NCBI RefSeq assembly: GCF_947495285.1
Contig: NZ_CANLXZ010000009.1
Location: 55,410-119,409 of the forward strand
Direction: 5' to 3'
From: an uncultured Nonlabens sp.
GTDB lineage: Bacteria; Bacteroidota; Bacteroidia; Flavobacteriales; Flavobacteriaceae
Length of the DNA stretch: 64,000 nucleotides
Position numbers and translations under genes: made by a program. The notes beneath the pieces were generated by a model, which worked only from the letters and a program-made list of their open reading frames with translations, ran no database searches and was not told where the DNA came from. Below, one piece after another: positions 42,565 to 51,945 of this stretch (positions are counted from its first letter, which is position 1; the number at the start of each line of letters is the position of its first letter).

Positions 42565-43266
42565 ATGATCGAAATTACTAATCTGCAAAAGTCTTACGTT
42601 ACAGGAAACACCTCATTACACGTTTTAAAAGGTATCGATTTTTCTGTAAAAGAAGGTGAGTTAGTTTCCATAATGGGGTCTTCAGGATCTGGAAAATCTA
42701 CGTTACTCAATATTCTAGGTATGCTAGATGAGGCAGACCAAGGCTCCTACACGCTCGATAATACTCCTATAAAAAACTTAAATGAAAAAATTGCTGCTCA
42801 ATACCGCAACAAGTTCTTAGGGTTTATTTTTCAATCTTTTAATTTGATTAATTATAAGACGGCCGTTGATAATGTGGCCTTGCCACTTTATTATCAGAAA
42901 GTAGGTCGTAAAGAACGAGATGAAAAAGCCATGCATTATCTAGAGAAAGTAGGTCTTGCAGACTGGGCAAATCACTTGCCTAATCAACTTTCTGGAGGTC
43001 AGAAACAACGAGTGGCCATAGCACGTGCTCTTGCTAGTGATCCTAAAGTGTTACTTGCCGATGAGCCTACTGGAGCTCTAGATACCAAAACTTCTTATGA
43101 GGTTATGGAGCTTATTCAAGGTATTAATGAAGAAGGTAGAACCATTCTCATTGTAACACACGAACCTGATATAGCCGAAATGACTAAACGTGTGGTGAAT
43201 CTTAAAGATGGTAGAATTATAGATGATAGATTAGTAAATCAGGTTAAAGCATCTGCTCATGTTTAA
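42565..43266 (+). CDS. ABC transporter ATPase, MacB/LolD type
   Basis: 233-aa cytosolic ATPase of the MacB/LolD/FtsE subfamily. Walker A G-S-S-G-S-G-K-S-T is at 38-46, the signature L-S-G-G-Q-K-Q-R and Walker B V-L-L-A-D-E-P-T-G-A-L-D follow. It overlaps the first permease gene by eight bases. In these systems the ATPase drives conformational change in an FtsX-like permease rather than classic transport across the inner membrane. Confidence 0.95.
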   Translation: MIEITNLQKSYVTGNTSLHVLKGIDFSVKEGELVSIMGSSGSGKSTLLNILGMLDEADQGSYTLDNTPIKNLNEKIAAQYRNKFLGFIFQSFNLINYKTAVDNVALPLYYQKVGRKERDEKAMHYLEKVGLADWANHLPNQLSGGQKQRVAIARALASDPKVLLADEPTGALDTKTSYEVMELIQGINEEGRTILIVTHEPDIAEMTKRVVNLKDGRIIDDRLVNQVKASAHV

Positions 43267-44506
43267 TATCGAGAGATGGCAAGAAATCTTTGAAACCATT
43301 AGTAAAAATAAGTTACGTACTTTTTTAACAAGCCTTTCTGTAGCCGCTGGTATTTTTATATTAGTAATTTTATTAGGCTTTTCGTCTGGTATAGAAAATG
43401 GGGTTCGTGCTCAGTTTGAGGGTGATGCTACTAATCGCATTCAAGTAAGTACACGAACTACTACCAAAGGATACAACGGTCTCAATCCTGGTAGAAGACT
43501 ACAAATGACTAATTCTGACTATGAGACTCTTAATAGGAAGTATGAGGATCAAATAGAATATAAGACAAGCCTTTATAATACTTGGGGTGGAGAGATCAAT
43601 TACAAAGAAAAACAAGGTAGTTACCGCATAGAAGGAGCGTTTCCAGATCAACAATTTATTGAAAATGCAACTTTAACTCAGGGACGTTTCTTGAGTCAGT
43701 CCGATGTGGACGAGTCTCGTAAAGTTGCCGTGTTAGGATATCAAATGAAGGAAGATCTTTTTTCTGATACGGATCCTATTGGAGAAATTATTTTAGTGAA
43801 CAACAACATTAATTTTACTGTGGTAGGTGTTTATACAGATCCTGGTGGTACAAGAGAAGAGACTAGGTTGTTTATTCCCATGACCACCGCTCAAAAAGTA
43901 TTTAACGCAGGGGAGAACATTAACCGTATTGCTTATACAGTTAAAATGAGTGACAACTTTGATGAAGCTGTGGCTCTTAGTGCTGCAATGACGCAATCTA
44001 TAGATCTAGATTTAAGAACAAAATTTAGTGTTGCTCCAGACGATAGGATCGCTGTAAGAGTGAACGATACGCTCGAAGAGGCAAAAAAAATCTATAGCTT
44101 AATCGACACCATAAGAATGGTCTTTTGGTTTATAGGTATAGGTACTATTATTGCTGGTATAGTAGGAGTAGGAAATATCATGTTGATAGTTGTTAAAGAG
44201 AGAACAAAAGAGATAGGGATACGTAAAGCACTAGGTGCATTACCTAGTGAAATTATATGGATGATTTTACAAGAGTCTATCTTTATAACTGCACTTTCTG
44301 GATTGATAGGTCTGTTTGCTGGTGTGGGATTATTACAGTTAATTGCGCCATATGCCGAGACCGACTTTATAAACAATCCTACAGTAGATTTCACAACTTC
44401 TATAACTACGGTAATTATCCTAATTGTTGCAGGAACATTAGCTGGTTTTATTCCTGCTAGAAGAGCAGCAAATATTAAACCTATAGAAGCCTTAAGAGAC
44501 GAGTAA
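43259..44506 (+). CDS. MacB-type ABC permease 1
   Basis: 415-aa permease with one N-terminal helix (about 19-40), a periplasmic MacB_PCD domain (about 45-255) and the three-helix FtsX domain (about 285-405) ending in I-P-A-R-R-A-A-N-I-K-P-I-E-A-L-R. This is the MacB architecture without a fused ATPase. It is followed by a paralogous permease two bases on. The two may form a heterodimer. Confidence 0.93.
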   Translation: MFNIERWQEIFETISKNKLRTFLTSLSVAAGIFILVILLGFSSGIENGVRAQFEGDATNRIQVSTRTTTKGYNGLNPGRRLQMTNSDYETLNRKYEDQIEYKTSLYNTWGGEINYKEKQGSYRIEGAFPDQQFIENATLTQGRFLSQSDVDESRKVAVLGYQMKEDLFSDTDPIGEIILVNNNINFTVVGVYTDPGGTREETRLFIPMTTAQKVFNAGENINRIAYTVKMSDNFDEAVALSAAMTQSIDLDLRTKFSVAPDDRIAVRVNDTLEEAKKIYSLIDTIRMVFWFIGIGTIIAGIVGVGNIMLIVVKERTKEIGIRKALGALPSEIIWMILQESIFITALSGLIGLFAGVGLLQLIAPYAETDFINNPTVDFTTSITTVIILIVAGTLAGFIPARRAANIKPIEALRDE

Positions 44507-44507
44507 T

Positions 44508-45767
44508 ATGTTCAATAGAGATCGCTGGATAGAAATAATAGAAGCACTTAATGCTAATAAGTTGAGAACATTGCTCACTGCTTTTGGTGTGTTTTGGGGA
44601 ATTTTTATTTTAGTAGCATTGCTAGCGTTAACTAATGGGTTGAGAAATGGTGCCACTGCAAATTTTGCAAATAGTGCGACTAACTCTATGTTTATGTGGG
44701 GACAACGTACTTCAGTACCTTATAAGGGCATGAATAAAGGACGTAGGGTTCAGTTTAAACTTGTAGATGTGGAAGTGCTTAAAGAAAAAATGCCTTCACT
44801 TAAATATGTCTCACCTAGACAGCAATTAGGCGGTTATCAAGGAGCAAATAATGTTACTCGTCGTGAAAAAACTGGTGCGTTCCAGGTAAATGGTGATTAC
44901 CCAGAATACATTTACCAACAATATATGGATATTGTAAAGGGTAGGTGGCTCAACTACTCTGATATTCAAAAAGAAATGAAAAGTGCTGTAATAGGTACTG
45001 ATGTCGTAAAATCACTTTATGATATAGGTGAGGAGCCTATAGGAACGTATATAAAAGTACAAGGTGTAAACTTTAAGGTAGTAGGTGTTTTTGAAAACCC
45101 AAATACACAAGGAAATAGCGAGGAAGAGGCAAATACTATTTTTATTCCATTTACATCATTTGCCAAAGCCTTTAATACTGCTGATAATGTACAGTGGATG
45201 GCCATAACTGCTCATGATAAAGTAAGCATAACAGATGTTAAAAGGCAAGTTCTTAGCATTATGAGAGAACAACGCAGCGTCCATCCAGATGATAAACGTG
45301 CTATAGGTAATTTTGATAGAGCAGAGTTATTTGCAAAATTTACTGGGTTATTTGATATCCTTTCTTTTGTAGGATACTTTGTAGGAGCACTGGTACTGCT
45401 TTCTGGCGGTATAGGTATTTCTAACATCATGCTCATTGTAGTTAAGGAACGTACTAATGAGATAGGTGTGCGTCGTGCATTAGGTGCTACTCCTTGGGAT
45501 ATAAAATCACAAATTTTGCAAGAATCCATAGTTTTGACTTTGATTTCAGGTCTTGCAGGAATTGCATTTTCGGCAGGACTCATCTGGTTAATGAATTATT
45601 TTCTTGATAATAATGGACCAGTAGAAAACTTTGCAAATCCTTCTGTGAATATTGTCGTAGTCGTTATTGCTTTAATCATATTAAGTGTAGCTGGACTACT
45701 CGCAGGTTTTATACCGGCTTCTAGGGCTACTACTATGAAACCGGTAGACGCATTAAGAACCGAATAA
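44508..45767 (+). CDS. MacB-type ABC permease 2
   Basis: 419-aa paralogue of the preceding permease with the same layout: helix at about 19-40, MacB_PCD domain, three-helix FtsX domain ending G-F-I-P-A-S-R-A-T-T-M-K-P-V-D-A-L-R. N-E-I-G-V-R-R-A-L-G-A-T-P is the coupling helix for the ATPase. With permease 1 it probably forms the inner-membrane part of one exporter. Confidence 0.93.
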   Translation: MFNRDRWIEIIEALNANKLRTLLTAFGVFWGIFILVALLALTNGLRNGATANFANSATNSMFMWGQRTSVPYKGMNKGRRVQFKLVDVEVLKEKMPSLKYVSPRQQLGGYQGANNVTRREKTGAFQVNGDYPEYIYQQYMDIVKGRWLNYSDIQKEMKSAVIGTDVVKSLYDIGEEPIGTYIKVQGVNFKVVGVFENPNTQGNSEEEANTIFIPFTSFAKAFNTADNVQWMAITAHDKVSITDVKRQVLSIMREQRSVHPDDKRAIGNFDRAELFAKFTGLFDILSFVGYFVGALVLLSGGIGISNIMLIVVKERTNEIGVRRALGATPWDIKSQILQESIVLTLISGLAGIAFSAGLIWLMNYFLDNNGPVENFANPSVNIVVVVIALIILSVAGLLAGFIPASRATTMKPVDALRTE

Positions 45768-45794
45768 AATAAAACATCAACTAACAAACTATAA

Positions 45795-46958
45795 ATGAAA
45801 CGTACAGGAACCGTAATTACATTATTAGTAATTTTACTCTTAGCAGCAGCAGGAATCTGGTATATCTATACTAAAGATCTTGAGGATCCTATGGAGTATA
45901 AAACAGAGCAAGCCGAGAAAAAGACCATTCTAAAGGAAACAGTTGCTACAGGTAGTATAGTCCCTAAAGAGGAGGTGAATATTAAACCTAATATTTCTGG
46001 TGTGATTGATAAAATACACGTAGAAGCTGGTGATTATATAGAGGCTGGTGATTTAATAGCAGATATTAAAGTAGTTCCTAATGTGAGTTCTCTTACTAAT
46101 GCAAAAAATAATATTGCAGGACAGCGTACAGCGGTAGAAACTGCAAAACTTGCTAGAGATAATCAAAAAGCAATTTACGACAGACAGAAAGAACTTTTTG
46201 ATAAAGGAGTAATCGCAGCAAATGATTTTGATCTAGCGCAAAACGCATACAATAATGCGGTGCAACGGTATAAGCAAGAACAAGTAAGCTTAACCAGTTC
46301 ATTGCAAAATTATGACATCATTAGAACAGGAACTACCACTGGATTAGGTAAATATGCTAACACAAGTGTACGCGCAACTGTATCTGGTATGGTGCTCGAT
46401 GTGCCGGTAAAAGAAGGAAATCAAGTTATCGAAGCAAATAACTTTAATGACGGCACTTCTATCGCAGTAATTGCAGATGTTAAAAAAATGATTTTTGAAG
46501 GAAAAGTGGATGAGAGTGAAGTTGGGAAAATAAAGGAAGGCCTGCCGCTAGAGATTACAGTAGGGGCTTATAATAACAAGAAATTTGATGCCGTATTAGA
46601 CTATATCGCGCCCAAAGGTATTACAGAGAATGGAGCAATACAATTTGCCATAAAGGGAACATTAAAAACTGTTGCGCAAGATTCTACATTTGTACGTGCA
46701 GGACTTAGCGCAAATGCAAGTATTATCTTAGATCGAGTTACTGATGTGCTAGCGATCAAAGAAGCCCTTGTGCAATACGATCCTAAAACTAAAAAACCTT
46801 TTATAGAAATTCAGACTGGTGATCAAGAATTTGAAAGAAGAGACGTAGAATTAGGTTTAAGTGACGGTATCAACGTAGAGATTAGAAGCGGTGTCACAGA
46901 GTCAGATGAAATTAAAGTATGGAATCCACTTAAAGCTCCTATAGGAAGAAGAAATTAA
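45795..46958 (+). CDS. Periplasmic adaptor (MacA/HlyD family) 1
   Basis: 387-aa adaptor with one N-terminal membrane helix (about 8-25), a lipoyl/barrel-sandwich domain (V-A-T-G-S-I-V-P-K-E-E-V-N-I, I-S-G-V-I), a coiled-coil hairpin (about 105-165) and beta-barrel domains. It bridges the MacB-type permeases and an outer-membrane channel. It sits between permease 2 and the TolC gene. A second adaptor follows TolC. Confidence 0.92.
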   Translation: MKRTGTVITLLVILLLAAAGIWYIYTKDLEDPMEYKTEQAEKKTILKETVATGSIVPKEEVNIKPNISGVIDKIHVEAGDYIEAGDLIADIKVVPNVSSLTNAKNNIAGQRTAVETAKLARDNQKAIYDRQKELFDKGVIAANDFDLAQNAYNNAVQRYKQEQVSLTSSLQNYDIIRTGTTTGLGKYANTSVRATVSGMVLDVPVKEGNQVIEANNFNDGTSIAVIADVKKMIFEGKVDESEVGKIKEGLPLEITVGAYNNKKFDAVLDYIAPKGITENGAIQFAIKGTLKTVAQDSTFVRAGLSANASIILDRVTDVLAIKEALVQYDPKTKKPFIEIQTGDQEFERRDVELGLSDGINVEIRSGVTESDEIKVWNPLKAPIGRRN

Positions 46959-47021
46959 TAGGGAACCTATAATTTTTGTAACAAATTACATTTTAGATCT
47001 ACATATAGACATTATCACATT

Positions 47022-48458
47022 ATGAAGAAGTTAATAATTTGCAGCATTGTTCTTTTAAGTTTCGCTTTCGCGAAAGCGCAATCATCAAAAACCTGGACCC
47101 TGCAAGAATGTGTCCAGTATGCAGTTAAGAATAATATAGACATAAAGCAAGCTGACCTGAGTACAGAAGTTGCAAAGTTAGATAAGAAAGATGCCTTAGG
47201 CTCCTTCTTGCCTTCACTTAATGCCAGTGCTAGTAATTCATGGAATACTGGTCTTACTCAAAATATTACAACTGGAGTTTTACAAACTCAAACCACACGT
47301 AACTCTTCTTATGGAATTTCGTCTGGTGTTACCTTGTTCGATGGTTGGGCAAATGTGTATAGATTACAAAGAGCAAAAATGAGTATTCTAGCAAGAGAAT
47401 ATAATTCTGAGCTAATAGAGGATAACATCTTGCTCAATGTAGCAAACTCTTACCTAAATGTTCTTTTTAACAAAGAGAATTTAAAGCGATTAGAGACGCA
47501 ACATGTACAGACTAAGGCTCAAATAGATCTTACATCTCAACTAGTGGAAGCAGGTTCTTTGCCACGCGGTGATTTATTAGAAATAGTAGCGACCTATGCA
47601 AATGAAGAACAACAAATTATAGCTGCTACTAACAATATTATAAACTCTAGAATTGCTTTAGCTCAAATACTAAATTTTGAGAATTATACTAATTTTGACG
47701 TTCAGGATCCTAATTTAAGTACTCCTAATGGTTTTGTACTAGATCAGGCCGTAGCAGATATTTATGAGAATGCACGCTCAAAAAGATTTGAAGTGAAAAT
47801 AGCTGAACAAAACACCTTGTTAGCTGAGCAAGATTATAAAATAGCAAAGGCAGCCGTTTTACCGAGACTTTCAGCTTTCTTTAATTATAATACAAGAGAG
47901 TCAGGACAGGGTAATTTTAATTCCTTTTTAGATCCTGATGCGCCTACTAGACAGATAGGTATCGTAGAAGGGACTAACCAGAGTGTTGTTGCTCCTAACT
48001 TTACATCTACAATAGGTAACGCAGATCCATTCTTTGATCAGTTATCTCGCAATGACGGTATTTCTTATGGGTTAAGTCTTAGTGTACCTATTTTTAACGG
48101 TTGGTCTGTGAGCAATAATATAGCACGCAGCAAGATAAATGTAGAGAATAGTAAGCTTACCGAAGACCAGACTAAACTGACTCTAAAACGTAATATTTAT
48201 CAAGCATATAATGATGCAAATGGCTCTAAGGCGGCTTATGAAAGTGCAGTGACAGCGCTAGAGGCTAGAGAACAAGCATTTGAGTATGCTAGAGAACGCT
48301 ATAATGTAGGCCTTATGAACGCCTTTGACTTTAATCAGGCACAGACCGCGCTTACTAACGCGCAAAGTTCTTTATTAAGCAATAAATACGATTATATTTT
48401 CAAGCTAAAAATATTGGAATTATTCAATGGTATAGCTCCAGAAGAAGTAAAACTTTAA
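47022..48458 (+). CDS. TolC family outer-membrane efflux protein
   Basis: 478-aa outer-membrane channel of the TolC/OEP family. The signal peptide ends A-F-A-K-A-Q and is followed by W-T-L-Q-E-C-V-Q-Y-A, then two OEP repeats of long helices (I-D-L-T-S-Q-L-V-E-A-G-S-L-P-R-G-D and R-E-Q-A-F-E-Y-A-R-E-R-Y-N-V-G). It is the exit channel of the ABC system encoded around it. The iterated palindrome at 47063-47078 encodes the signal-peptide end. Confidence 0.94.
   Translation: MKKLIICSIVLLSFAFAKAQSSKTWTLQECVQYAVKNNIDIKQADLSTEVAKLDKKDALGSFLPSLNASASNSWNTGLTQNITTGVLQTQTTRNSSYGISSGVTLFDGWANVYRLQRAKMSILAREYNSELIEDNILLNVANSYLNVLFNKENLKRLETQHVQTKAQIDLTSQLVEAGSLPRGDLLEIVATYANEEQQIIAATNNIINSRIALAQILNFENYTNFDVQDPNLSTPNGFVLDQAVADIYENARSKRFEVKIAEQNTLLAEQDYKIAKAAVLPRLSAFFNYNTRESGQGNFNSFLDPDAPTRQIGIVEGTNQSVVAPNFTSTIGNADPFFDQLSRNDGISYGLSLSVPIFNGWSVSNNIARSKINVENSKLTEDQTKLTLKRNIYQAYNDANGSKAAYESAVTALEAREQAFEYARERYNVGLMNAFDFNQAQTALTNAQSSLLSNKYDYIFKLKILELFNGIAPEEVKL
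47063..47078. repeat. Iterated palindrome copy 11 (in signal peptide)
   Basis: Exact CGCTTTCGCGAAAGCG, encoding A-F-A-K-A just before the signal-peptidase site of the TolC-like protein. Confidence 0.95.
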
Positions 48459-48467
48459 AATCCCAAC

Positions 48468-49733
48468 ATGAAAAAGGCAATAATAATTATAGTAATACTA
48501 CTTGCTCTTATAGCTATAGGCTCTTTGGGATACCAAAAGATTGCAGGCTCTAGTGATAAAGGTGTTTCTGTAGAGGTCATGGACGTACAATCCATGAATA
48601 TTATAGAAACAGTAAGCGCTACCGGTAAAATTACACCAGAAGTAGAGGTAAGTATATCACCAGAAGTACCTGGAGAAATTATAGAATTACCTATAAGAGA
48701 AGGACAAGCGGTAAAAAAAGGAGATTTACTCGCAAGAATTAATCCAGATTTATTGCAGTCTAGTGTTAGTAGATCTAGAGCTGGTCTAGCAAATACTAGA
48801 GCTGGTTATGAGCAATCTAAGGCAACTCTTGCCGAGGCTAAAGCAAACTACCAGCGTAGTTCAACTCTTTTTGATAAAGGAGTTATCTCACAATCCGATT
48901 TTGATACCAGCACTGCATCTTATGAGAGAGCAAAAGCTGCAGAACGTTCTGCTTACTATTCAGTTCAAAGTGCTGGTGCAACTGTTAATGAAGCAACAGA
49001 TAATCTAGCACGTACCAGTATTTTTGCACCTATGTCAGGTACTATTTCTCTGCTTGCAGTAGAGTTAGGAGAACGAGTAGTAGGAACACAGCAAATGGCA
49101 GGTACAGAATTACTACGCGTTGCAGACCTTTCTCAAATGGAAGTAGAGGTAGACGTAAATGAGAATGATATTGTTAAGATAGAAGTAGGTGACAAAGCTA
49201 TAGTAGAAGTAGACGCTTACCTTAAAAGACAGTTTAAAGGTAAGGTGACAGAAATAGCAAACACCGCTACTGGAACTTTAAGTGCAGACCAGGTGACTAA
49301 CTTTAAAGTTAAAGTAAGAATTTTACCAGATAGTTACAAAGAGTTAGTAGAAGGGAAGAGTGAAAACTATAGCCCTTTTAAACCTGGTATGACGGCTACT
49401 GTAGATATTATCACGAGAGAAAAGAATGATGTAATTGCTGTTCCTATTAGCTCTATAGTTATTAAAAACGATACCGTAGAAAAAGCATCTTTTCTAAAAG
49501 ATGATATTTCTACTAGCGATGAAAAATTTGAATGTGTTTATCTAGAGGTAAACGGCAAAGCAAAATTAAGAGTAGTAACGACAGGTATTCAAGATGATAA
49601 GAATATTGTTATACTTTCTGGGCTTGATAAAGGAGATAAAGTAATTACGGGACCTTATAGAACGGTTACTAAAACATTAAAATCTGGTAAGGCAGTAAAT
49701 TCAAAGAAAAATGATTCTTCTAGTGAGAAGTAA
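48468..49733 (+). CDS. Periplasmic adaptor (MacA/HlyD family) 2
   Basis: 421-aa adaptor. It has an N-terminal helix (about 3-20), the biotin/lipoyl-like segment T-V-S-A-T-G-K-I-T-P-E-V-E-V-S-I-S-P, a long coiled-coil hairpin (about 85-170) and barrel domains with the strand F-K-P-G-M-T-A-T-V-D-I. It starts 9 bases after tolC. Two adaptors in one exporter operon suggest either a heteromeric adaptor ring or two modes of coupling. No clear terminator follows before tsaB. Confidence 0.92.
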   Translation: MKKAIIIIVILLALIAIGSLGYQKIAGSSDKGVSVEVMDVQSMNIIETVSATGKITPEVEVSISPEVPGEIIELPIREGQAVKKGDLLARINPDLLQSSVSRSRAGLANTRAGYEQSKATLAEAKANYQRSSTLFDKGVISQSDFDTSTASYERAKAAERSAYYSVQSAGATVNEATDNLARTSIFAPMSGTISLLAVELGERVVGTQQMAGTELLRVADLSQMEVEVDVNENDIVKIEVGDKAIVEVDAYLKRQFKGKVTEIANTATGTLSADQVTNFKVKVRILPDSYKELVEGKSENYSPFKPGMTATVDIITREKNDVIAVPISSIVIKNDTVEKASFLKDDISTSDEKFECVYLEVNGKAKLRVVTTGIQDDKNIVILSGLDKGDKVITGPYRTVTKTLKSGKAVNSKKNDSSSEK

Positions 49734-49771
49734 TTCTCTAGAAGATTAAGAAAATTAGTACCTGTATCCCT

Positions 49772-50452
49772 ATGGCTTTAATCTTATGTGTAGAAACTAC
49801 CTCTACAAATTGTTCTGTTGCGCTAGCGTCAGATAATGGAGGTTTTGAAAATCCCTATGGTATTGCTTACTGTCTAGATGTACTAGAAGATAATAGCGAT
49901 GGTTATAGTCATGGGGAGCGATTACATGTTTATATAAATGAAATCTTAAAACGCAATAATTTTACCGTAAACGATCTAGACGGTATTGCTGTTAGTGAGG
50001 GACCTGGCTCTTATACAGGTTTACGTATAGGTGTAGCTACAGTAAAAGGGTTGTGTTATGCTCTGGGCATACCTATGATGGCGGTGAGTACTTTAAAGGC
50101 TTTAAGTAAACAGAATATCAGTTCAAATGTTTCTATTGCAATGCTAGACGCGAGAAGGATGGAAGTCTATGCCGCTATTTTTGGTGGGGTAGATCAACTA
50201 GAACCACCTAGCGCAGTTATATTAGATACAGACAGTTTTTCTCGCTTTCGTCAAAGTGGATCTGTGACATTTATCGGGACAGGTATAATTAAGTTTAAAG
50301 ATCTTATTAAGGAAGACCAGCATACTTATACGACTTCTAACCCTACTGCACTTACCATGTGCGATTTAGCAATGGATAAGTATAAAATAAGCGACACTGT
50401 AGATGTCGCTTATTTTGAACCTTTTTACCTTAAAGAATTTAAGGCAGGTTAG
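49772..50452 (+). CDS. tsaB: tRNA N6-threonylcarbamoyladenosine factor TsaB
   Basis: 226-aa ASKHA-fold protein that pairs with TsaD to make t6A in tRNAs reading ANN codons. It begins L-I-L-C-V-E-T-T-S-T-N-C-S-V-A and has V-S-E-G-P-G-S-Y-T-G-L-R-I-G (about 74-87) and M-L-D-A-R-R-M-E-V-Y. It lacks the TsaD metal histidines, as usual. A degenerate copy of the iterated palindrome (50243-50258) encodes R-F-R-Q-S. Confidence 0.94.
   Translation: MALILCVETTSTNCSVALASDNGGFENPYGIAYCLDVLEDNSDGYSHGERLHVYINEILKRNNFTVNDLDGIAVSEGPGSYTGLRIGVATVKGLCYALGIPMMAVSTLKALSKQNISSNVSIAMLDARRMEVYAAIFGGVDQLEPPSAVILDTDSFSRFRQSGSVTFIGTGIIKFKDLIKEDQHTYTTSNPTALTMCDLAMDKYKISDTVDVAYFEPFYLKEFKAG
50243..50258. repeat. Degenerate iterated palindrome (in tsaB)
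   Basis: CGCTTTCGTCAAAGTG differs from the exact 16-mer at three positions and encodes R-F-R-Q-S. It may be a decayed copy. Confidence 0.6.
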
Positions 50453-50453
50453 A

Positions 50454-50654
50454 TTAATTTACCTCAAAAGTGATTTTTACATTTACTCTGTATTCAGACA
50501 CTTTACCGTCTTTTACCTGAGCGCTCTGCTCGTTTACGTAAACAGATCTTATGTTCTTGACGCTTTTTGAAGCATGTTCAACCGCTTTATTTGTTGCCTC
50601 TTCCCAGCTATTATCGCTGTTTGCTAATACTTCTATTACTTTTAAAACTGCCAT
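50454..50654 (-). CDS. Dodecin family flavin-binding protein
   Basis: 66-aa dodecin. The fold is one helix on a three-stranded sheet, with S-W-E-E-A (about 16-20) and V-N-E-Q-S-A (40-45), the positions of the Trp and Gln that hold flavin in dodecamers. It buffers free flavin or CoA. It converges on tsaB, one base apart. Confidence 0.9.
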   Translation of the reverse strand: MAVLKVIEVLANSDNSWEEATNKAVEHASKSVKNIRSVYVNEQSAQVKDGKVSEYRVNVKITFEVN

Positions 50655-50697
50655 GGTTGTGTATTTAAGTTTAAATTAAGCATTTAAAATACACATT

Positions 50698-51609
50698 TTA
50701 TCCATTTAACGCAACTACTCTATCTATTTTACCAGGAATCATGTCTTTGAGCATCGTCTCAATACCATTACGTAAAGTCATGGTAGAAGATGGACAGCCG
50801 CTACAGGCGCCTTGTAAAATAACTCTTACTTCACCACTACTTTCTTCATAACCTTCAAAAACTATATTACCACCATCACTTGCAACAGCTGGTTTAATAT
50901 ATTCATCTAGAATCTCAACTATTTTTTTAGAGATGTCATCTAGATTTTCAAACTTAGGTAGATCTACAGATTCTCCTTTTTCTTTTATAATAGCAGCACT
51001 TTCATGTTTTGTTTGTCCTATAGAATTACCTTTTTCTATCGACTCTCTAATAAAAGAACGTACCTCATGAGTTACCTCATCCCAAGAGATAACGTCATGT
51101 TTTTGAATAGAAATATAGTTCTCATCTACATAAAGTTCCTTGATGAAAGGGAATTTATATAAGTCCCTTGCTAGTGTATTTGCTTCTGTATCATTGATAC
51201 TTTTAAATTCCTTGCTATTAACGGTAAGCTTTTTGTTAGCAACAAATTTCATCGCATTGGGATTAGGAGTGGCCTCTGCATAAACAGTTACCGGCACTTT
51301 CTTCTTTTCTTCATCTGCTTTAATGAGTTTTTCTCCACTATTCAGAAAGTCTCCGATTTGCTCGGCAACCTCTGTTTGTACATCTGACCATTCTACAATA
51401 TCGTATTTTTCTATAGCAATAAAATTCTGTGCGATATAAACGGTTTTTACAAAAGGAAGATAAAAAAGCTGCTGTGCTAGTGGTGATGGCTTTGCGTCAT
51501 CTATATTTTTAAACTCGTAACTATGGTTTTTTACTAAGAAATGATTGCTTTCAAATTTTACAATCGATTCATTACTAGTTTTTACAACCTTAATTTGATG
51601 ATTCTCCAT
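50698..51609 (-). CDS. NifU-like iron-sulfur scaffold with duplicated Nfu N-domain
   Basis: 303 aa. Two Nfu N-terminal domains (about 8-90 and 108-195, the second with A-T-P-N-P-N-A-M-K-F) precede a C-terminal NifU domain with the cluster motif C-S-G-C-P (about 270-274). It accepts Fe-S clusters and passes them to target proteins. The first N-domain lacks the A-T-P-N-P-N motif. The duplicate seems ancestral in Bacteroidota but is worth noting. Confidence 0.9.
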   Translation of the reverse strand: MENHQIKVVKTSNESIVKFESNHFLVKNHSYEFKNIDDAKPSPLAQQLFYLPFVKTVYIAQNFIAIEKYDIVEWSDVQTEVAEQIGDFLNSGEKLIKADEEKKKVPVTVYAEATPNPNAMKFVANKKLTVNSKEFKSINDTEANTLARDLYKFPFIKELYVDENYISIQKHDVISWDEVTHEVRSFIRESIEKGNSIGQTKHESAAIIKEKGESVDLPKFENLDDISKKIVEILDEYIKPAVASDGGNIVFEGYEESSGEVRVILQGACSGCPSSTMTLRNGIETMLKDMIPGKIDRVVALNG

Positions 51610-51945
51610 AACTATGTTTTAATCTAATACAAAGATAAGGAGCTTAACAAGCTAAAGCTTTATATAAATCAATCTATTAATCTTATGCAAGCTTTTATTT
51701 TTCTAATCCTAAAGGTGGATACTTCAAATTTGCGATTTTATTTCATTTGTTTTCAACATAATCCTTGTTATACCTCCTTCTAAAACAAAAATTTATATAT
51801 TTGACACCTTGTTATATAAAAATGTGTTTTTATCCCAGGTTTTTTTAAATGCGACTTAAAAAGTCATTTTTCTCAATCTTGAAAAATCAATTAACTAACA
51901 AGATATAAAACATTTATAACGTTAGAGAGTTACATAAAACTATAC
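51610..51945. other. Non-coding gap with porP leader
   Basis: A 336-base gap between divergent genes. It contains a -7 box (51796-51803) and a small hairpin GACTT/AAGTC with flanking AAAT/ATTT (51847-51869) in a leader of about 135 bases. The leader is long for this genome and may be regulated. I found no ORF. Confidence 0.5.
51796..51803 (+). promoter_or_regulatory. -7 promoter element of PorP/SprF gene
   Basis: TATATTTG fits TAnnTTTG. It gives a 5' leader of roughly 135 bases. Confidence 0.5.

Noticed and set aside
45212..45583. Antisense 123-codon frame in permease 2
   Set aside because: It is the mirror of a well-supported FtsX-type permease and has no independent support.
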